This document shows, in pieces, positions 31,701 through 40,807 of a stretch of DNA of 64,000 nt (position 1 is its first letter; each line of letters begins with the position of its first letter). The notes below the pieces were generated by a model. That model did no database searches, was not told the origin of the DNA, and was given only the letters and a program-made list of their open reading frames with translations. The stretch spans positions 3,998,001 through 4,062,000 of the forward strand of contig NC_083530.1 in the NCBI RefSeq assembly GCF_032362555.1. The letters are read 5' to 3'. The DNA is from Amyelois transitella (lineage: Eukaryota; Arthropoda; Insecta; Lepidoptera; Pyralidae). Made by a program: the position numbers and the translations under genes.

Positions 31701-32423
31701 AATTTTTGTATTACATACATACATATACATAGTCACGTCTATATCCCTTGCGGGATATACAGAGCCAACAGTTTCGGAAAAGACTGAAAGGCGACGTTCA
31801 GCTGTACGGCTTCATTATGGAATTGAGATTAAAATAGTGACAGGTTACTAGCCCATCGCCTACAAGAGGAATCCCATGTATATATACGCCTATCCCTTAG
31901 TCGCCTTTTACGACATCCATGAGAAAGATATGGTTCTATTCTAAAGTGCTGAAAACCACACAATACGCGATTATCAGTGAAAATGAAAATTAAATAATAT
32001 TGAGATATATACAACGCCGACTCCGGAGACAGGAAACACGAGTACCTCACAATACAAAGGTTTTTACATAAAAACAAAACGCACGTAACAGCCACTTACG
32101 ATGCGAATACATTTCACTCTGACCTATTGGCAGCACGCATTTAAATCGATTCCAAATTTGAATTTTAAAATCGCTGTACGCTATTGGTCCGTTATTTTTT
32201 TTTTGTCTACCGATGACAAGACATTATTCAGCCAGGAATATATGTAACATGAGGTTATAAATAACGATATTGTTGTATTTTATTTATGCAATGATTATTG
32301 AGAATATATTTGGTTTTGATCAGTTCCTTAATAGTTTATTTTGATAATTAAGGTTTTTTTTTATTACAGAATGCTTCACTCAAGAAGTTGGTAGAAGAAC
32401 TGCAGGCTACGTTGGAATCTGAG
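25776..32423 (+). CDS. Golgin-like coiled-coil protein, first two coding exons (GMAP-210/TRIP11 candidate)
   Basis: Exon 1, 25776-25946, encodes 57 residues beginning [20 protein letters not shown] and ending [15 protein letters not shown]. Exon 2, 32370-32423, encodes [24 protein letters not shown] after a TTTTTTATTACAG acceptor. Both are phase 0. The amphipathic N-terminus followed by Leu/Glu heptads resembles the GMAP-210/TRIP11 golgin, a cis-Golgi vesicle tether whose N-terminus senses curved membranes. That identity is from memory. No further exon is visible to the right, so the next intron would hold the BEL/Pao element and exceed 31 kb, or later exons are too short for me to see. Confidence 0.65.
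26060..26530 (+). mobile_element. Retroelement coding fragment, inactivated
   Basis: A decayed frame encodes [20 protein letters not shown], then [19 protein letters not shown], and in other frames [20 protein letters not shown]. This Cys-x-Cys...GLHGLSC-like domain recurs in invertebrate retroelement proteins. It lies in intron 1 of the golgin-like gene. Stops and shifts show it is dead. Confidence 0.6.
27236..27510 (+). repeat. Helitron-like repeat remnant
   Basis: It begins TCTATACATATAATAAAATAG and contains GTCTGTCTGTATGTATGATC. It is related to 27981-28144 but has lost its 3' terminus. Confidence 0.5.
27614..27800 (+). repeat. SINE-like repeat, 5'-truncated
   Basis: It runs from AAAGGCGACTAAGGGATAGG through the whole 3' half to GACGTGACCATATGTATG. 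It lies in the golgin-like gene's first intron. Confidence 0.85.
27826..27905 (+). repeat. tRNA-derived SINE head
   Basis: Box A TGGTCCAGTGG (27837-27847) and box B AGTTCGAGTCC (27880-27890) are spaced like a tRNA internal promoter. The acceptor stem does not pair, so this is a SINE head and not a tRNA gene. It is a different family from the common repeat. Confidence 0.6.
27981..28144 (+). mobile_element. Helitron-like non-autonomous element
   Basis: It ends with the hairpin GCGGACGAAGTCGCGGG and CAGCTAG followed by T, like 2237-2512 and 47760-48024. The 5' part resembles 27236-27510 and includes a (TCTG)n run. Confidence 0.55.
28430..28492. repeat. Palindromic (TATG/CATA) microsatellite
   Basis: Alternating TGTATGTATG and CATACATACA runs form inverted repeats separated by short spacers. 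They probably come from successive SINE or LINE tails inserted into each other. Confidence 0.7.
28785..28950 (+). mobile_element. Diverged LINE 3' tail
   Basis: A decayed version of the LINE end at 5415-5665: AGGTCAAGGGTACCGACGAG, GCAAGTGGAAA and TACCCCTCTGGGAAAG are recognisable. Confidence 0.55.
28975..29358. repeat. Degraded dispersed repeats
   Basis: It contains a stretch like that at 62640-62777 (AGCGGAGATCAGCCAGGAGA) and, at 29228-29335, the GACGCCGTTTTTATCGCG/TGAAACGGCGATAG repeat also found at 4388-4530. No coding exon. Confidence 0.5.
29360..29540 (+). repeat. SINE-like repeat, 5'-truncated
   Basis: It has a clear 3' half with the tail GGATATAGACGTGATTATAT and (GTAT)n. It is one of the better copies for comparing with the LINE tail. 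Confidence 0.85.
29541..30849. repeat. Golgin-like gene intron with two SINE-like fragments
   Basis: A minus copy lies at about 30095-30240 (diverged, 3' half) and a + copy at about 30645-30770 (3' half). The remainder shows no exon or other recognised element. Confidence 0.6.
30850..31297. mobile_element. Two Helitron-like repeats in opposite orientation
   Basis: A + element at about 30850-31070 ends GTCGCGGGTAACAGCTAG. It is followed at once by a minus element at about 31083-31297 whose end reads CTAGAGGCCACCCGCGACTT and whose start is the reverse of ACTAATATTATAAATGCG. The two 3' ends face each other about 15 bases apart. Confidence 0.55.
31710..31975 (-). repeat. SINE-like repeat, near full-length
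   Basis: It runs from the tail (CATACATACATATACATAG) to a decayed head (GTGCTGAAAACCACACAATA). It lies in the golgin-like gene's first intron, about 395 bases before exon 2. Confidence 0.85.
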
Positions 32424-32937
32424 GTAATTTTTGCAAATATTTTTCTTCGTGCTAGTCTTTATTTTAATAATCCTCATTATTATTTTTTCTTAGGAAATTT
32501 ACATTATGGTTGGTTTACACAATATAATAAACCAACCAACTTTAAGTAACAATCATATGACTTTTAACATCTTCAATAGCCAGAAATATCATTTAAAATT
32601 GACGATTTATAAGAATCAATGCATAAGGCCAATTTGATGGTCAACAATTCCTGTTACACAACATGACATGATAGCTCTTCTTTACAAAACAAGAGATGCT
32701 ATCTCTTCTTTTCATAAAAAGGGTGGTCCGGTTAAGACCTTCCTATAAAATAAACCAAGACTTATGTTTAACTGTTGTTAAAATAATTCTTAAGAAGCAA
32801 TCAGCGCCTGTGTCGAACGGTTCCTTGTTTTTCCATCCACTGTTTCATCTTTGTTCGAACAAATAAGATTTGGAAAAGCTTTTATGGTCTTGTTCTATGA
32901 TCTTTGTTGCCTGCCTCGCTCGAGAATACATACAAGT

Positions 32938-32942
32938 ACGAC
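32938..32942 (+). repeat. Target-site duplication of BEL/Pao element, left
   Basis: ACGAC here is repeated exactly at 39602-39606, directly flanking the two LTRs. A length of 5 bp is usual for BEL/Pao integrases. Confidence 0.9.
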
Positions 32943-33327
32943 TGTCTTCGCCAATTATTTATTTTTTAACATATTTTTTATAAACGCAACACTACATATA
33001 CGCACTCTTTCACGCACGCACTCAATCCTATTCCTGTCCCACTCTCACACATTTCCCAAATTTCGAAAAAGAATTTTAAAAAAAAAGCGCGCCAAATTTC
33101 GTCTCCGCGCGCAACTGCACCGCTCTCTGCATCGATTGTGAATATTCGCAAAATTCATCAAAGACGCTAAAACTTTATTAACTACGCACCCCGGGGTTAA
33201 TTTGTGAAGTGCAGTGATTTGTGTTTCCCAAAAACTACCCTTTGGATCGTGGAAGATACCGGCGCTGGACAAGAGCTTGAGTTACGGATCAAAGGTACTC
33301 CTTGTCCATTTTCCTTCCGCGAGACCA
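32943..33327 (+). repeat. 5' LTR of BEL/Pao element
   Basis: The LTR runs from TGTCTTCGCC to GCGAGACCA, and its 3' counterpart is at 39217-39601. It should contain the element's promoter. No TATA box is obvious. A frame of 75 codons on its minus strand is fortuitous. Confidence 0.92.
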
Positions 33328-33329
33328 AG

Positions 33330-33347
33330 TGGTCCTTCGAGCCGGAT
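33330..33347 (+). promoter_or_regulatory. Primer-binding site, complementary to tRNA-Tyr
   Basis: TGGTCCTTCGAGCCGGAT, two bases after the 5' LTR, is the complement of the 3' end of insect tRNA-Tyr including CCA (as I remember that tRNA). Minus-strand DNA synthesis would start here. Confidence 0.8.
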
Positions 33348-33749
33348 CCCTATCTGCTATCCTCACATTACTCTTCTTCAACGCAATACTTCTCACACGC
33401 TATTAATATCGTATATTTTACTTAATTCCAACGCACCACGCAACGCATCTCATTACTACATACTTAACTACCTACATTACGCTACACTTTCATTCGCTTA
33501 AACACTCATAAACTCATATGTTTCTCTTAAATATAATAATTTATTATCTTATATATTCACAATAGAATATATATTACGCATAACAAATATTCGTTCAATT
33601 GTATTTTTCGAGATAATTTGATATTTTTTGTTACGAATTTGCGTCAAATTATTTATCGACATCGCCGCCATATTTATTTTCACCGATTTATTTTATAAAT
33701 TTATTTTCTAGTTTCATTAAAGTAATTTTTTACATATTTTCAATTTAAA

Positions 33750-36700
33750 ATGTCGAAACAAAAGTCTGAATGTGCATATTCTCCCGAAATTGTTCGATTA
33801 ACAGCAAAAAAGGAACATCTTTTTGCTATTATTCAAGACGCATATACACTTAGTAAAGATATTTCCGATGAAACAAACAAAGAGCAGTTCTTGATAATGA
33901 TACAGTCGCTTGAAAAAACTAGGACTGATTTTATGCAAACGCTCGATGATTTAGCCATAGCTCAAATCTCTTTTGATCCAAAATCAAAACCGGATTACTC
34001 CAGTATGAAATCTTTTGACCAACTTTATTGTCATATTAAAGCTTGCGAAAATAAATACAACTGTAAGATTTCCAGGTGCGATCAAAAGTTTGAATTGTTG
34101 AATAAGAAATTACCCCCGCTTAATTTGATATCATTTGATGGTACCCCCACAAAATGGTCACTCTTTTATGAAAACTTTAAGAGTTTAATTCACGAAAATC
34201 CCCGCTTGACGGATGCGGAGAAGGTTCAGTATCTGGTAGGCAAACTAACAGGTAAAGCCCTAACAGTATGTTCCGGTATACCTCCCACGTCAGACAATTA
34301 TTTGATTATTTGGAACGCGCTTTTGGAGAAATACCAAGATATCAGAGTCCAAGCGTCATTTTATATTGACCAAATGATTAATTTTAAGACTGGCCAATCG
34401 CTTGATACATTCTTGGAGCAATTTTGCTCGGCCGAATCTGCGTTACGCAGATTAAAAATCGATAACTTGTCCGATTATATTTTTACGCATATAGCACTCA
34501 ATAAACTTGACAAAGAGACAGTAAGGTTATTTGAGCAAATGCATTCATGTGTTGAGATACCTACTTTTTCTCAGATAACGCAATTTGTCAATCATCAAAA
34601 CAAGATACAAACGCTTCGTTCGTCTGCCTTTACTATGAACAAAACGCTACCCTCGAACGCTAATAAAAATACTAACAAAAATAAACCAACGCATAATTAT
34701 TTCGCTAACACCGATCAGATAAATACCAAAACAGACATACGTAATTCTAATTCTAAAAACTCACTATCTTACAATTGTTTGATATGCAATTCTCAACCTT
34801 CACACGCATTGTATAAGTGTCAATATTTCTTGAATCAGACTCCAGTTTCCAGAAATAATTTAGTCACTAAGTACAATTTTTGTATTAATTGCCTCGGATT
34901 TCATAATATTGCAGTCTGTCGTTCTCAACGTAACTGTAATATTTGTCAGCAAAGACATCATTCTTTGTTGCACATGCATGATACTCAAAGTGCTATCACA
35001 CCGTCTAGTCACAAGGCGACGTCAGTGAGCTATCCGTCTCACTCGCACGCACCGTATTCAGCCCCTGTTGCCGATACGCTCACACAGTCGAATTCTATGC
35101 AGCAAGTACACGCAGACTCGAATACGCGCGCAAATTTAAATAATGTTGCGCTGTCGGTTGTTACTTCGTCTCGTTGTAATGAGCTAGGTAATACCGTTGT
35201 TTTACCTACTGCTTCCGTTTATGTTTTTAATAAGAATAAGCGACATAATTTACGTCTATTTTTAGATTGTGGATCTATGAGCCACTTCATCACAAAATCT
35301 TGCTGTGATCGATTAAATTTAAAAATAACTCCCGCTTCCTCCTCGATTAAAGGTATCGGTCAGACCGAAAGTGTATCATACGGAGTCACTACTCTGAAAT
35401 TCCATTCCCGTTTCGATCCTATGTGTTCGTATGATATAGTTGCGCGTGTTATTGACTCGATCACCGACCACCTACCCAACTATGAGTTAGATATTTCTAA
35501 ATTAACTCACTTTAGTGACTTACCAATGGCTGACTATAATTACCACACGCCCGGCGAGGTGGATTGTTTAATTGGTAACGAGCTCTTCCCGTTTCTGTTA
35601 GGAAGTGACAAAGTGACTTCACCGCATTCTTCCGTAGTTGCGTTAGAAACTACTCTTGGATATGTAGCCATGGGTAAGGCTGCTGTTACGCGCATCAAGC
35701 CCTGTCGCAATGCTAATAATAAAACTTTCTTTTGTTTTACTGAACAAACCTCAACGCTAGAATCAATTACTCAACGCTTTTGGGAACTCGACAATGTCCC
35801 TCATAAAACTCATATGAGCCCTGACGATCAGGCCTGTGAAGAAATCTTCAAGTCAACTTATTCTCGAGATAGTACCGGTCGTTATACTGTGCATCTCCCG
35901 TTTAAACATAATCCTTCAGAATTAGGAAATTCTCATTTTATCGCTAAACGCCGTTTACTGAATTTAGAGAAAAAACTTGATAGTAATCCTGATTTACGTA
36001 CAAATTACAACGACACTTTGCAAAGTTATATTGATAAAGGTTACTTATCTAAGGTTGAAAATGCATCGTCGGATGATAGCTCTTATTATATTCCGCACAG
36101 AGCTGTTTATCGCCCCGACAAACTCACTTCGAAAACTCGTATCGTTATTGACGCCAGTAGTAAAACTACTAGTGGAAAGTCCCTTAATGACCTTCTTTAT
36201 ACAGGTCCAAATTTACAGACAAGTATATTTGACCTTTTATTAAATTTACGCATGTTCTCTGTGGCCCTATCTGCAGACATTGAAAAGATGTATTTTCAAT
36301 TGAAACTTACTCCCACTCATCACGCTTTTCAACGTATTTTATATCGATTCGATTCTAGATCTGATATCGATACATTCGAGTTCAATCGTGTATCTTTCGG
36401 TATATCAAGTTCCCCTTACCTTGCCATGAGAGTCATTCGCCAGCTAGCTGCCGATAGCCGCGATCAATTTCCTCTCGCCGCTACAGAAGCTGAAACTCAC
36501 ATGTACATGGATGATTTCATCACATCTATGGATGGCGTAGACGTCGCTCTAAAGGCCAAGTCCGAGTTGATCCAAATGTTTGCCTCTGGTGGTTTTAATC
36601 TCACGAAGTGGATTTCTAATAGTCCCGACCTCTTGGACAAGTCGTCCGCAATGCAAAGTGAAGACGTCATACAATTTGATACTAACGCTTCAACTCCACA

Positions 36701-39065
36701 TAAGATAGTAGGAATGCAGTGGTTACCTACTACTGATCATTTTCAATTCTCAACAAACGCTGATATGCAAGAGTGCACCAAGCGCTTTATTCTCTCGATT
36801 ACTGCGCGCTTGTTCGACCCATTAGGACTACTAGGCCCGGTGGTCACATACATGAAACTGCTCGTTCAAGAATGCTGGATGGCTGGCCTTGATTGGGACG
36901 ATCCAGTGCCTCCCGCGATCTTAAATAAATGGACACAGTTTCATAATGAACTTGCTTGTCTAGAACAAATAAAAATTCCGCGACATGTCGGATTACGTTC
37001 TCCGCATGTCATTCTTCTAGGTTTCGCAGACGCAAGTGAAAGGTGCTATGGCGCTAATGTGTATATTCGCGTTAGTCAAGACTCATACTCACCCGGCTCT
37101 GTCCACTTGCTCGCTTCTAAGTCTCGCGTAGCTTCACTATCTAAAATGCCACTCGCACGACTAGAGCTGTGCGCCGCTCTTCTTCTCGCTAACCTTCTAG
37201 ACGCCGTTAGACATACTCTTTCCCAGAGATGTCATATCAACGAAATATACTCGTTTTCAGATTCATCTGTGGCGCTTACGTGGATTCATTCTCCGCCGTA
37301 TAAATTCCATACATTTGTGGCTAATAGAATTACTGAGATTAACTCAAAACTTCCCGCTAAGCATTGGTTTCATGTAAAAGGCATTGAAAATCCCGCAGAT
37401 ATTATATCTCGCCCTGTAACGCCTAAAGCTCTAGTCAACAATCAATTTTGGTTTAATGGTCCCAATTGGCTAAGCCTTAGTTGTTCTGATTGGCCATTGA
37501 AACCTTTTACGATTAATCCTAATGGTTGTTTAGGAAATTTAGAGACTAAAACAATAAGTTTAGTCGTTCAAAGTCCTGAAGATATTCAGACTTCTCATCC
37601 AATTGAAATTATGGCTGAAAGAATTTCAAACTGGTTGAAATTATTACGCTCGGTTGTTTATATGTTACGTTTTATACAAAAATTAAAATCTCAACAACCT
37701 ATTTCTGTACAAGATTTAGAATTTTCTGAACTTTATATAATCCGCTTTGTTCAAAATAAGCATTTCTCTAAAGAAATTACCGCTTTGCGAAATGGGAAAT
37801 TATCGGATAGTTCTCTACTCAAGTTAAACCCTTTTATCGACAAGGAAGGCCTTCTAAGAGTCGGTGGGAGATTATCAAACTCTGAACTCGATTTCGGTCA
37901 AAAGCATCCCATTTTATTACCTTCTAAAAATTTAATAACTCAATTGATTATTGATTATTATCACGTTACTAACCTTCATACAGGACCTTCACTATTACTC
38001 GCTCTTATAAGACAAAAGTTTTGGATACTATCCGCTAGAAACTTAATTCGTCAACGCGTACATAAATGCAATATTTGTTTCAAACTTAAACCGAAATTCA
38101 CTTACCCTCGCATGGGAGATTTACCTACCTTTCGCATTTCAAAAGTTAAGTGTTTCGTTAACACTGCTGTAGATTATTTAGGCCCCTTTTTTATTACACA
38201 TATTCGACGCCGTGGAATCAAAAGCCACAAGGCATATGTTTGTCTATTTGTGTGTCTCGCCACCAAGGCGTTACATTTAGAATTAGTTTCTGATCTCAGT
38301 TCAGAATTGTTTGTCGACGCTTTCAAACGCTTTATAAGTAGAAGAGGTCCGGTTTCTATGATCTATAGCGATGGCGGAACCAACTTTATCGGCGCTAAAC
38401 GAAAACTTAGTGAAATTTATGATTTATTACAGTCCACAGCTCACCAAAATTATATCAGTAATTATTTATTGACAAATAAAATTCAATTTAAACATAGCCC
38501 GCCGTACGGTCCTCATTTTAACGGTCTAAGTGAGGCTAATGTTAAGAGTGTTAAAACTCATATACTCAAAACTGTAGGCTCTCAGATCTTAACTTACGAG
38601 GAGTTCACAACTGTCTTAGTTCAAATAGAGGGTTTGCTGAACAGTAGACCCCTTTGTGTGCTAGGTACTGAACCTGAAGCAACTGCTCTCACTCCAAATC
38701 ATTTTTTAAATGTTACTCCTATAAAATTTCTTCCCGCTGAAAATTACCTTGAATCGCCTGATAATCGCTTATCACGTTATCAATTGTTATGTAAACTCAC
38801 GCATGATTTCTGGCGTCGTTGGAGCCAGGAATATCTCACTTCCCTTCAACAAAGAGAAAAATGGACTAAGTCCTCAGAAAATATAAAACTGGGTACTGTA
38901 GTCATACTCAAAGACAATAATACGCATCCTCATTGTTGGCCCCTGGGAGTCATTACAGATGTTTACCCGGGTAAAGACAATATAGTTCGAACCGTCAAGG
39001 TTCGCACTTCTTCTGGGAGTTATATACGTCCAGTAATCCGGGTTTGCCCATTGCCTACTCAATAA
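33750..39065 (+). CDS. BEL/Pao gag-pol polyprotein, 1771 aa
   Basis: Domains in order, by approximate residue: coiled N-terminus and Gag (DUF1759-like, FDGTPTKWSLFYENF) at about 130-280; Cys/His zinc knuckles (CLICN...CQYF, CINCLGFH, CNICQQRHH) at about 343-410; aspartic protease (LFLDCGSMSHF) at about 503; reverse transcriptase with the YMDD catalytic box at about 917; RNase H-like region (FADASERCYGA) at about 1091; integrase HHCC zinc finger (HVTNLHTG...CNICFK) at about 1404; DDE core with Asp in VDYLGPF (about 1473), Asp in YSDGGTNF (about 1538) and Glu in NGLSEANV (about 1593); C-terminal DUF5641-like region (FWRRWSQEYL) at about 1685. All catalytic residues I can check are present, and Gag and Pol share one frame as in other Pao elements. 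Confidence 0.95.
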   Translation: MSKQKSECAYSPEIVRLTAKKEHLFAIIQDAYTLSKDISDETNKEQFLIMIQSLEKTRTDFMQTLDDLAIAQISFDPKSKPDYSSMKSFDQLYCHIKACENKYNCKISRCDQKFELLNKKLPPLNLISFDGTPTKWSLFYENFKSLIHENPRLTDAEKVQYLVGKLTGKALTVCSGIPPTSDNYLIIWNALLEKYQDIRVQASFYIDQMINFKTGQSLDTFLEQFCSAESALRRLKIDNLSDYIFTHIALNKLDKETVRLFEQMHSCVEIPTFSQITQFVNHQNKIQTLRSSAFTMNKTLPSNANKNTNKNKPTHNYFANTDQINTKTDIRNSNSKNSLSYNCLICNSQPSHALYKCQYFLNQTPVSRNNLVTKYNFCINCLGFHNIAVCRSQRNCNICQQRHHSLLHMHDTQSAITPSSHKATSVSYPSHSHAPYSAPVADTLTQSNSMQQVHADSNTRANLNNVALSVVTSSRCNELGNTVVLPTASVYVFNKNKRHNLRLFLDCGSMSHFITKSCCDRLNLKITPASSSIKGIGQTESVSYGVTTLKFHSRFDPMCSYDIVARVIDSITDHLPNYELDISKLTHFSDLPMADYNYHTPGEVDCLIGNELFPFLLGSDKVTSPHSSVVALETTLGYVAMGKAAVTRIKPCRNANNKTFFCFTEQTSTLESITQRFWELDNVPHKTHMSPDDQACEEIFKSTYSRDSTGRYTVHLPFKHNPSELGNSHFIAKRRLLNLEKKLDSNPDLRTNYNDTLQSYIDKGYLSKVENASSDDSSYYIPHRAVYRPDKLTSKTRIVIDASSKTTSGKSLNDLLYTGPNLQTSIFDLLLNLRMFSVALSADIEKMYFQLKLTPTHHAFQRILYRFDSRSDIDTFEFNRVSFGISSSPYLAMRVIRQLAADSRDQFPLAATEAETHMYMDDFITSMDGVDVALKAKSELIQMFASGGFNLTKWISNSPDLLDKSSAMQSEDVIQFDTNASTPHKIVGMQWLPTTDHFQFSTNADMQECTKRFILSITARLFDPLGLLGPVVTYMKLLVQECWMAGLDWDDPVPPAILNKWTQFHNELACLEQIKIPRHVGLRSPHVILLGFADASERCYGANVYIRVSQDSYSPGSVHLLASKSRVASLSKMPLARLELCAALLLANLLDAVRHTLSQRCHINEIYSFSDSSVALTWIHSPPYKFHTFVANRITEINSKLPAKHWFHVKGIENPADIISRPVTPKALVNNQFWFNGPNWLSLSCSDWPLKPFTINPNGCLGNLETKTISLVVQSPEDIQTSHPIEIMAERISNWLKLLRSVVYMLRFIQKLKSQQPISVQDLEFSELYIIRFVQNKHFSKEITALRNGKLSDSSLLKLNPFIDKEGLLRVGGRLSNSELDFGQKHPILLPSKNLITQLIIDYYHVTNLHTGPSLLLALIRQKFWILSARNLIRQRVHKCNICFKLKPKFTYPRMGDLPTFRISKVKCFVNTAVDYLGPFFITHIRRRGIKSHKAYVCLFVCLATKALHLELVSDLSSELFVDAFKRFISRRGPVSMIYSDGGTNFIGAKRKLSEIYDLLQSTAHQNYISNYLLTNKIQFKHSPPYGPHFNGLSEANVKSVKTHILKTVGSQILTYEEFTTVLVQIEGLLNSRPLCVLGTEPEATALTPNHFLNVTPIKFLPAENYLESPDNRLSRYQLLCKLTHDFWRRWSQEYLTSLQQREKWTKSSENIKLGTVVILKDNNTHPHCWPLGVITDVYPGKDNIVRTVKVRTSSGSYIRPVIRVCPLPTQ

Positions 39066-39216
39066 ATGTTATTACCTAGATTTATATATTTTAGGTTGTA
39101 AGTTTTAATTTTTTTGTTATTAGTTACGTATCTACTCAAAACTTGCAATTGTATTTATTCCTAGTTCCTGTATGTTGTTTCATGTAATATAGAGGAAACC
39201 TCTAGGCCGGCAGACT

Positions 39217-39601
39217 TGTCTTCGCCAATTATTTATTTTTTAACATATTTTTTATAAACGCAACACTACATATACGCACTCTTTCACGCACGCACTCAAT
39301 CCTATTCCTGTCCCACTCTCACACATTTCCCAAATTTCGAAAAAGAATTTTAAAAAAAAAGCGCGCCAAATTTCGTCTCCGCGCGCAACTGCACCGCTCT
39401 CTGCATCGATTGTGAATATTCGCAAAATTCATCAAAGACGCTAAAACTTTATTAACTACGCACCCCGGGGTTAATTTGTGAAGTGCAGTGATTTGTGTTT
39501 CCCAAAAACTACCCTTTGGATCGTGGAAGATACCGGCGCTGGACAAGAGCTTGAGTTACGGATCAAAGGTACTCCTTGTCCATTTTCCTTCCGCGAGACC
39601 A
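39217..39601 (+). repeat. 3' LTR of BEL/Pao element
   Basis: Equal in length to the 5' LTR, with no difference seen on reading. Upstream, a short purine-rich AGAGGAAA at about 39191-39198 is the best candidate for the polypurine tract, though it is not directly adjacent to the LTR. Confidence 0.92.
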
Positions 39602-39606
39602 ACGAC
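39602..39606 (+). repeat. Target-site duplication of BEL/Pao element, right
   Basis: ACGAC, identical to 32938-32942. Removing the element and one duplicate rejoins an old minus-strand SINE-like repeat spanning the insertion point. Confidence 0.9.
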
Positions 39607-39790
39607 TTTGTCACTTACGGCGTAGATAGACTTCTAGGTTATAAAAAGTCTACAGTCTTACAAATTTAAAGACCACGTTCAGCTTTAAAGCTCAATGTTG
39701 GAGTTCAGATTCAAACAGTGGCAGTTAGCTCGCCCATCGCCTAAAAGAAGAACTTGGGATTCTTTTAGGCGATGGGCGATTAATTAGCCC
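39607..39790 (-). repeat. SINE-like remnant ending in a perfect inverted repeat
   Basis: This is the right part of the SINE-like copy that the BEL/Pao element split. It contains CGCCCATCGCCTAAAAGAA (39731-39749) and its exact reverse complement (39760-39778) around a 10-base spacer. It could be a small foldback rearrangement of the repeat. Confidence 0.7.
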
Positions 39791-40740
39791 TTAGAAAATT
39801 TTACAATCAGAACTAGCTGGCACTCATTAAGTTGAATTGATATGCTTGAGAATATGGGTTCACATTTTAATCATCAAGGGCAATATGTATCTTTCCATAA
39901 AAATCAAAGTTCACAGGAAACACGAATGGCGACATCGAAGAGCATTCTTCAATAATTTGTTTTTGATGGAAATCGGGTTTGATGGTTATCGTAAGGGTCT
40001 AAGGTTTCGGAAAGCACGAATATATGTGAATATTTTTTGTTTTGCCTTCATCATAAGGATCCCTCATTGAAAGTCGTTTGACAAAGGTGTGACGTAGATT
40101 AGTTAATACCAGAGGGTGCATGATAGAATGACCTCACAGACAATGAAATAAAGAAGACATTACGTAGGAGACATTTATGTAGGTAATGGGCTTGAATGCT
40201 TGATCCGTTAACTTGAATAGTTAATAGTAGAAATGTTTGTGGATCTAATAAGTTTCTCCTAAGTTTTTTATTACAAAGTACTGTTAGGTATTAAACAACT
40301 TGCTTAGGTTTACTGTAGCGCTTGCGTCAATTCTAAATTCTGGCCATACTGAGAAATTCTCTTTTATCGCGCGCCTCAGTCACTCACTCTAACGTAATTT
40401 TTTTCCAACAGTATGATAGCATTTGATGTGAAGCAAGATGAGGTCATAGGTGGTACACAAGATCCAGGAGACACCAGGGCCACCTCCTGTACACAAATAA
40501 AGGCGAGGTGGTACTGTTATTTCCTGAGTCCACTGTACATGCCATACCAAATAAAGCCTTTTCTTGCCTTGAAAATCTCAATGTTATAGGCTAGCTAACA
40601 GAGAATTCAATATGTATTGATTTACTTTAAGCTTTTGCCTGTGCTCTAGCGATTATTAGCCAAAAGCTTCAAGCATCATATAGCGTCAACAAACAAAAAG
40701 ATAAAAGTATTGATCGTTGTCATGGGGTGATGATAACGGC
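39791..40740. other. Non-coding
   Basis: No exon or recognised repeat. AATAAA motifs occur around 40494 and 40550, but no gene end can be linked to them. Confidence 0.4.
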
Positions 40741-40743
40741 TCA

Positions 40744-40807
40744 TATAAAAGCTGTAGGGAGATATTTTACGCCTTTGTTTGGAGGTATATTTGAGCTGAA
40801 TCGGCAG
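40744..40807 (+). promoter_or_regulatory. Putative TATA promoter and short 5'UTR exon
   Basis: TATAAAA at 40744-40750 lies about 25-35 bases upstream of a short stretch that ends CGGCAG|GTATGT at 40807. A start near 40775 would give a 30-base untranslated first exon. There is no supporting downstream exon. Confidence 0.3.

Larger units (their letters stand above)
32943..39601 (+). mobile_element. Complete BEL/Pao LTR retrotransposon
   Basis: This 6659-bp element consists of a 385-bp 5' LTR (32943-33327), a tRNA-Tyr primer site (33330-33347), one gag-pol frame (33750-39065) and a 385-bp 3' LTR (39217-39601). The LTRs begin TG and end CA, are equal in length, and I find no difference between them on reading. 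A perfect 5-bp duplication (ACGAC) flanks it. The frame has no stop, so the copy looks young and possibly still active; no env-like frame is present. It inserted into an old SINE-like repeat past exon 2 of the golgin-like gene, in the same orientation. Confidence 0.95.

Noticed and set aside
33045..33272. 75-codon minus-strand frame, repeated at 39319-39546
   Set aside because: It is the antisense of the two LTRs; the repeat copy explains its exact recurrence.
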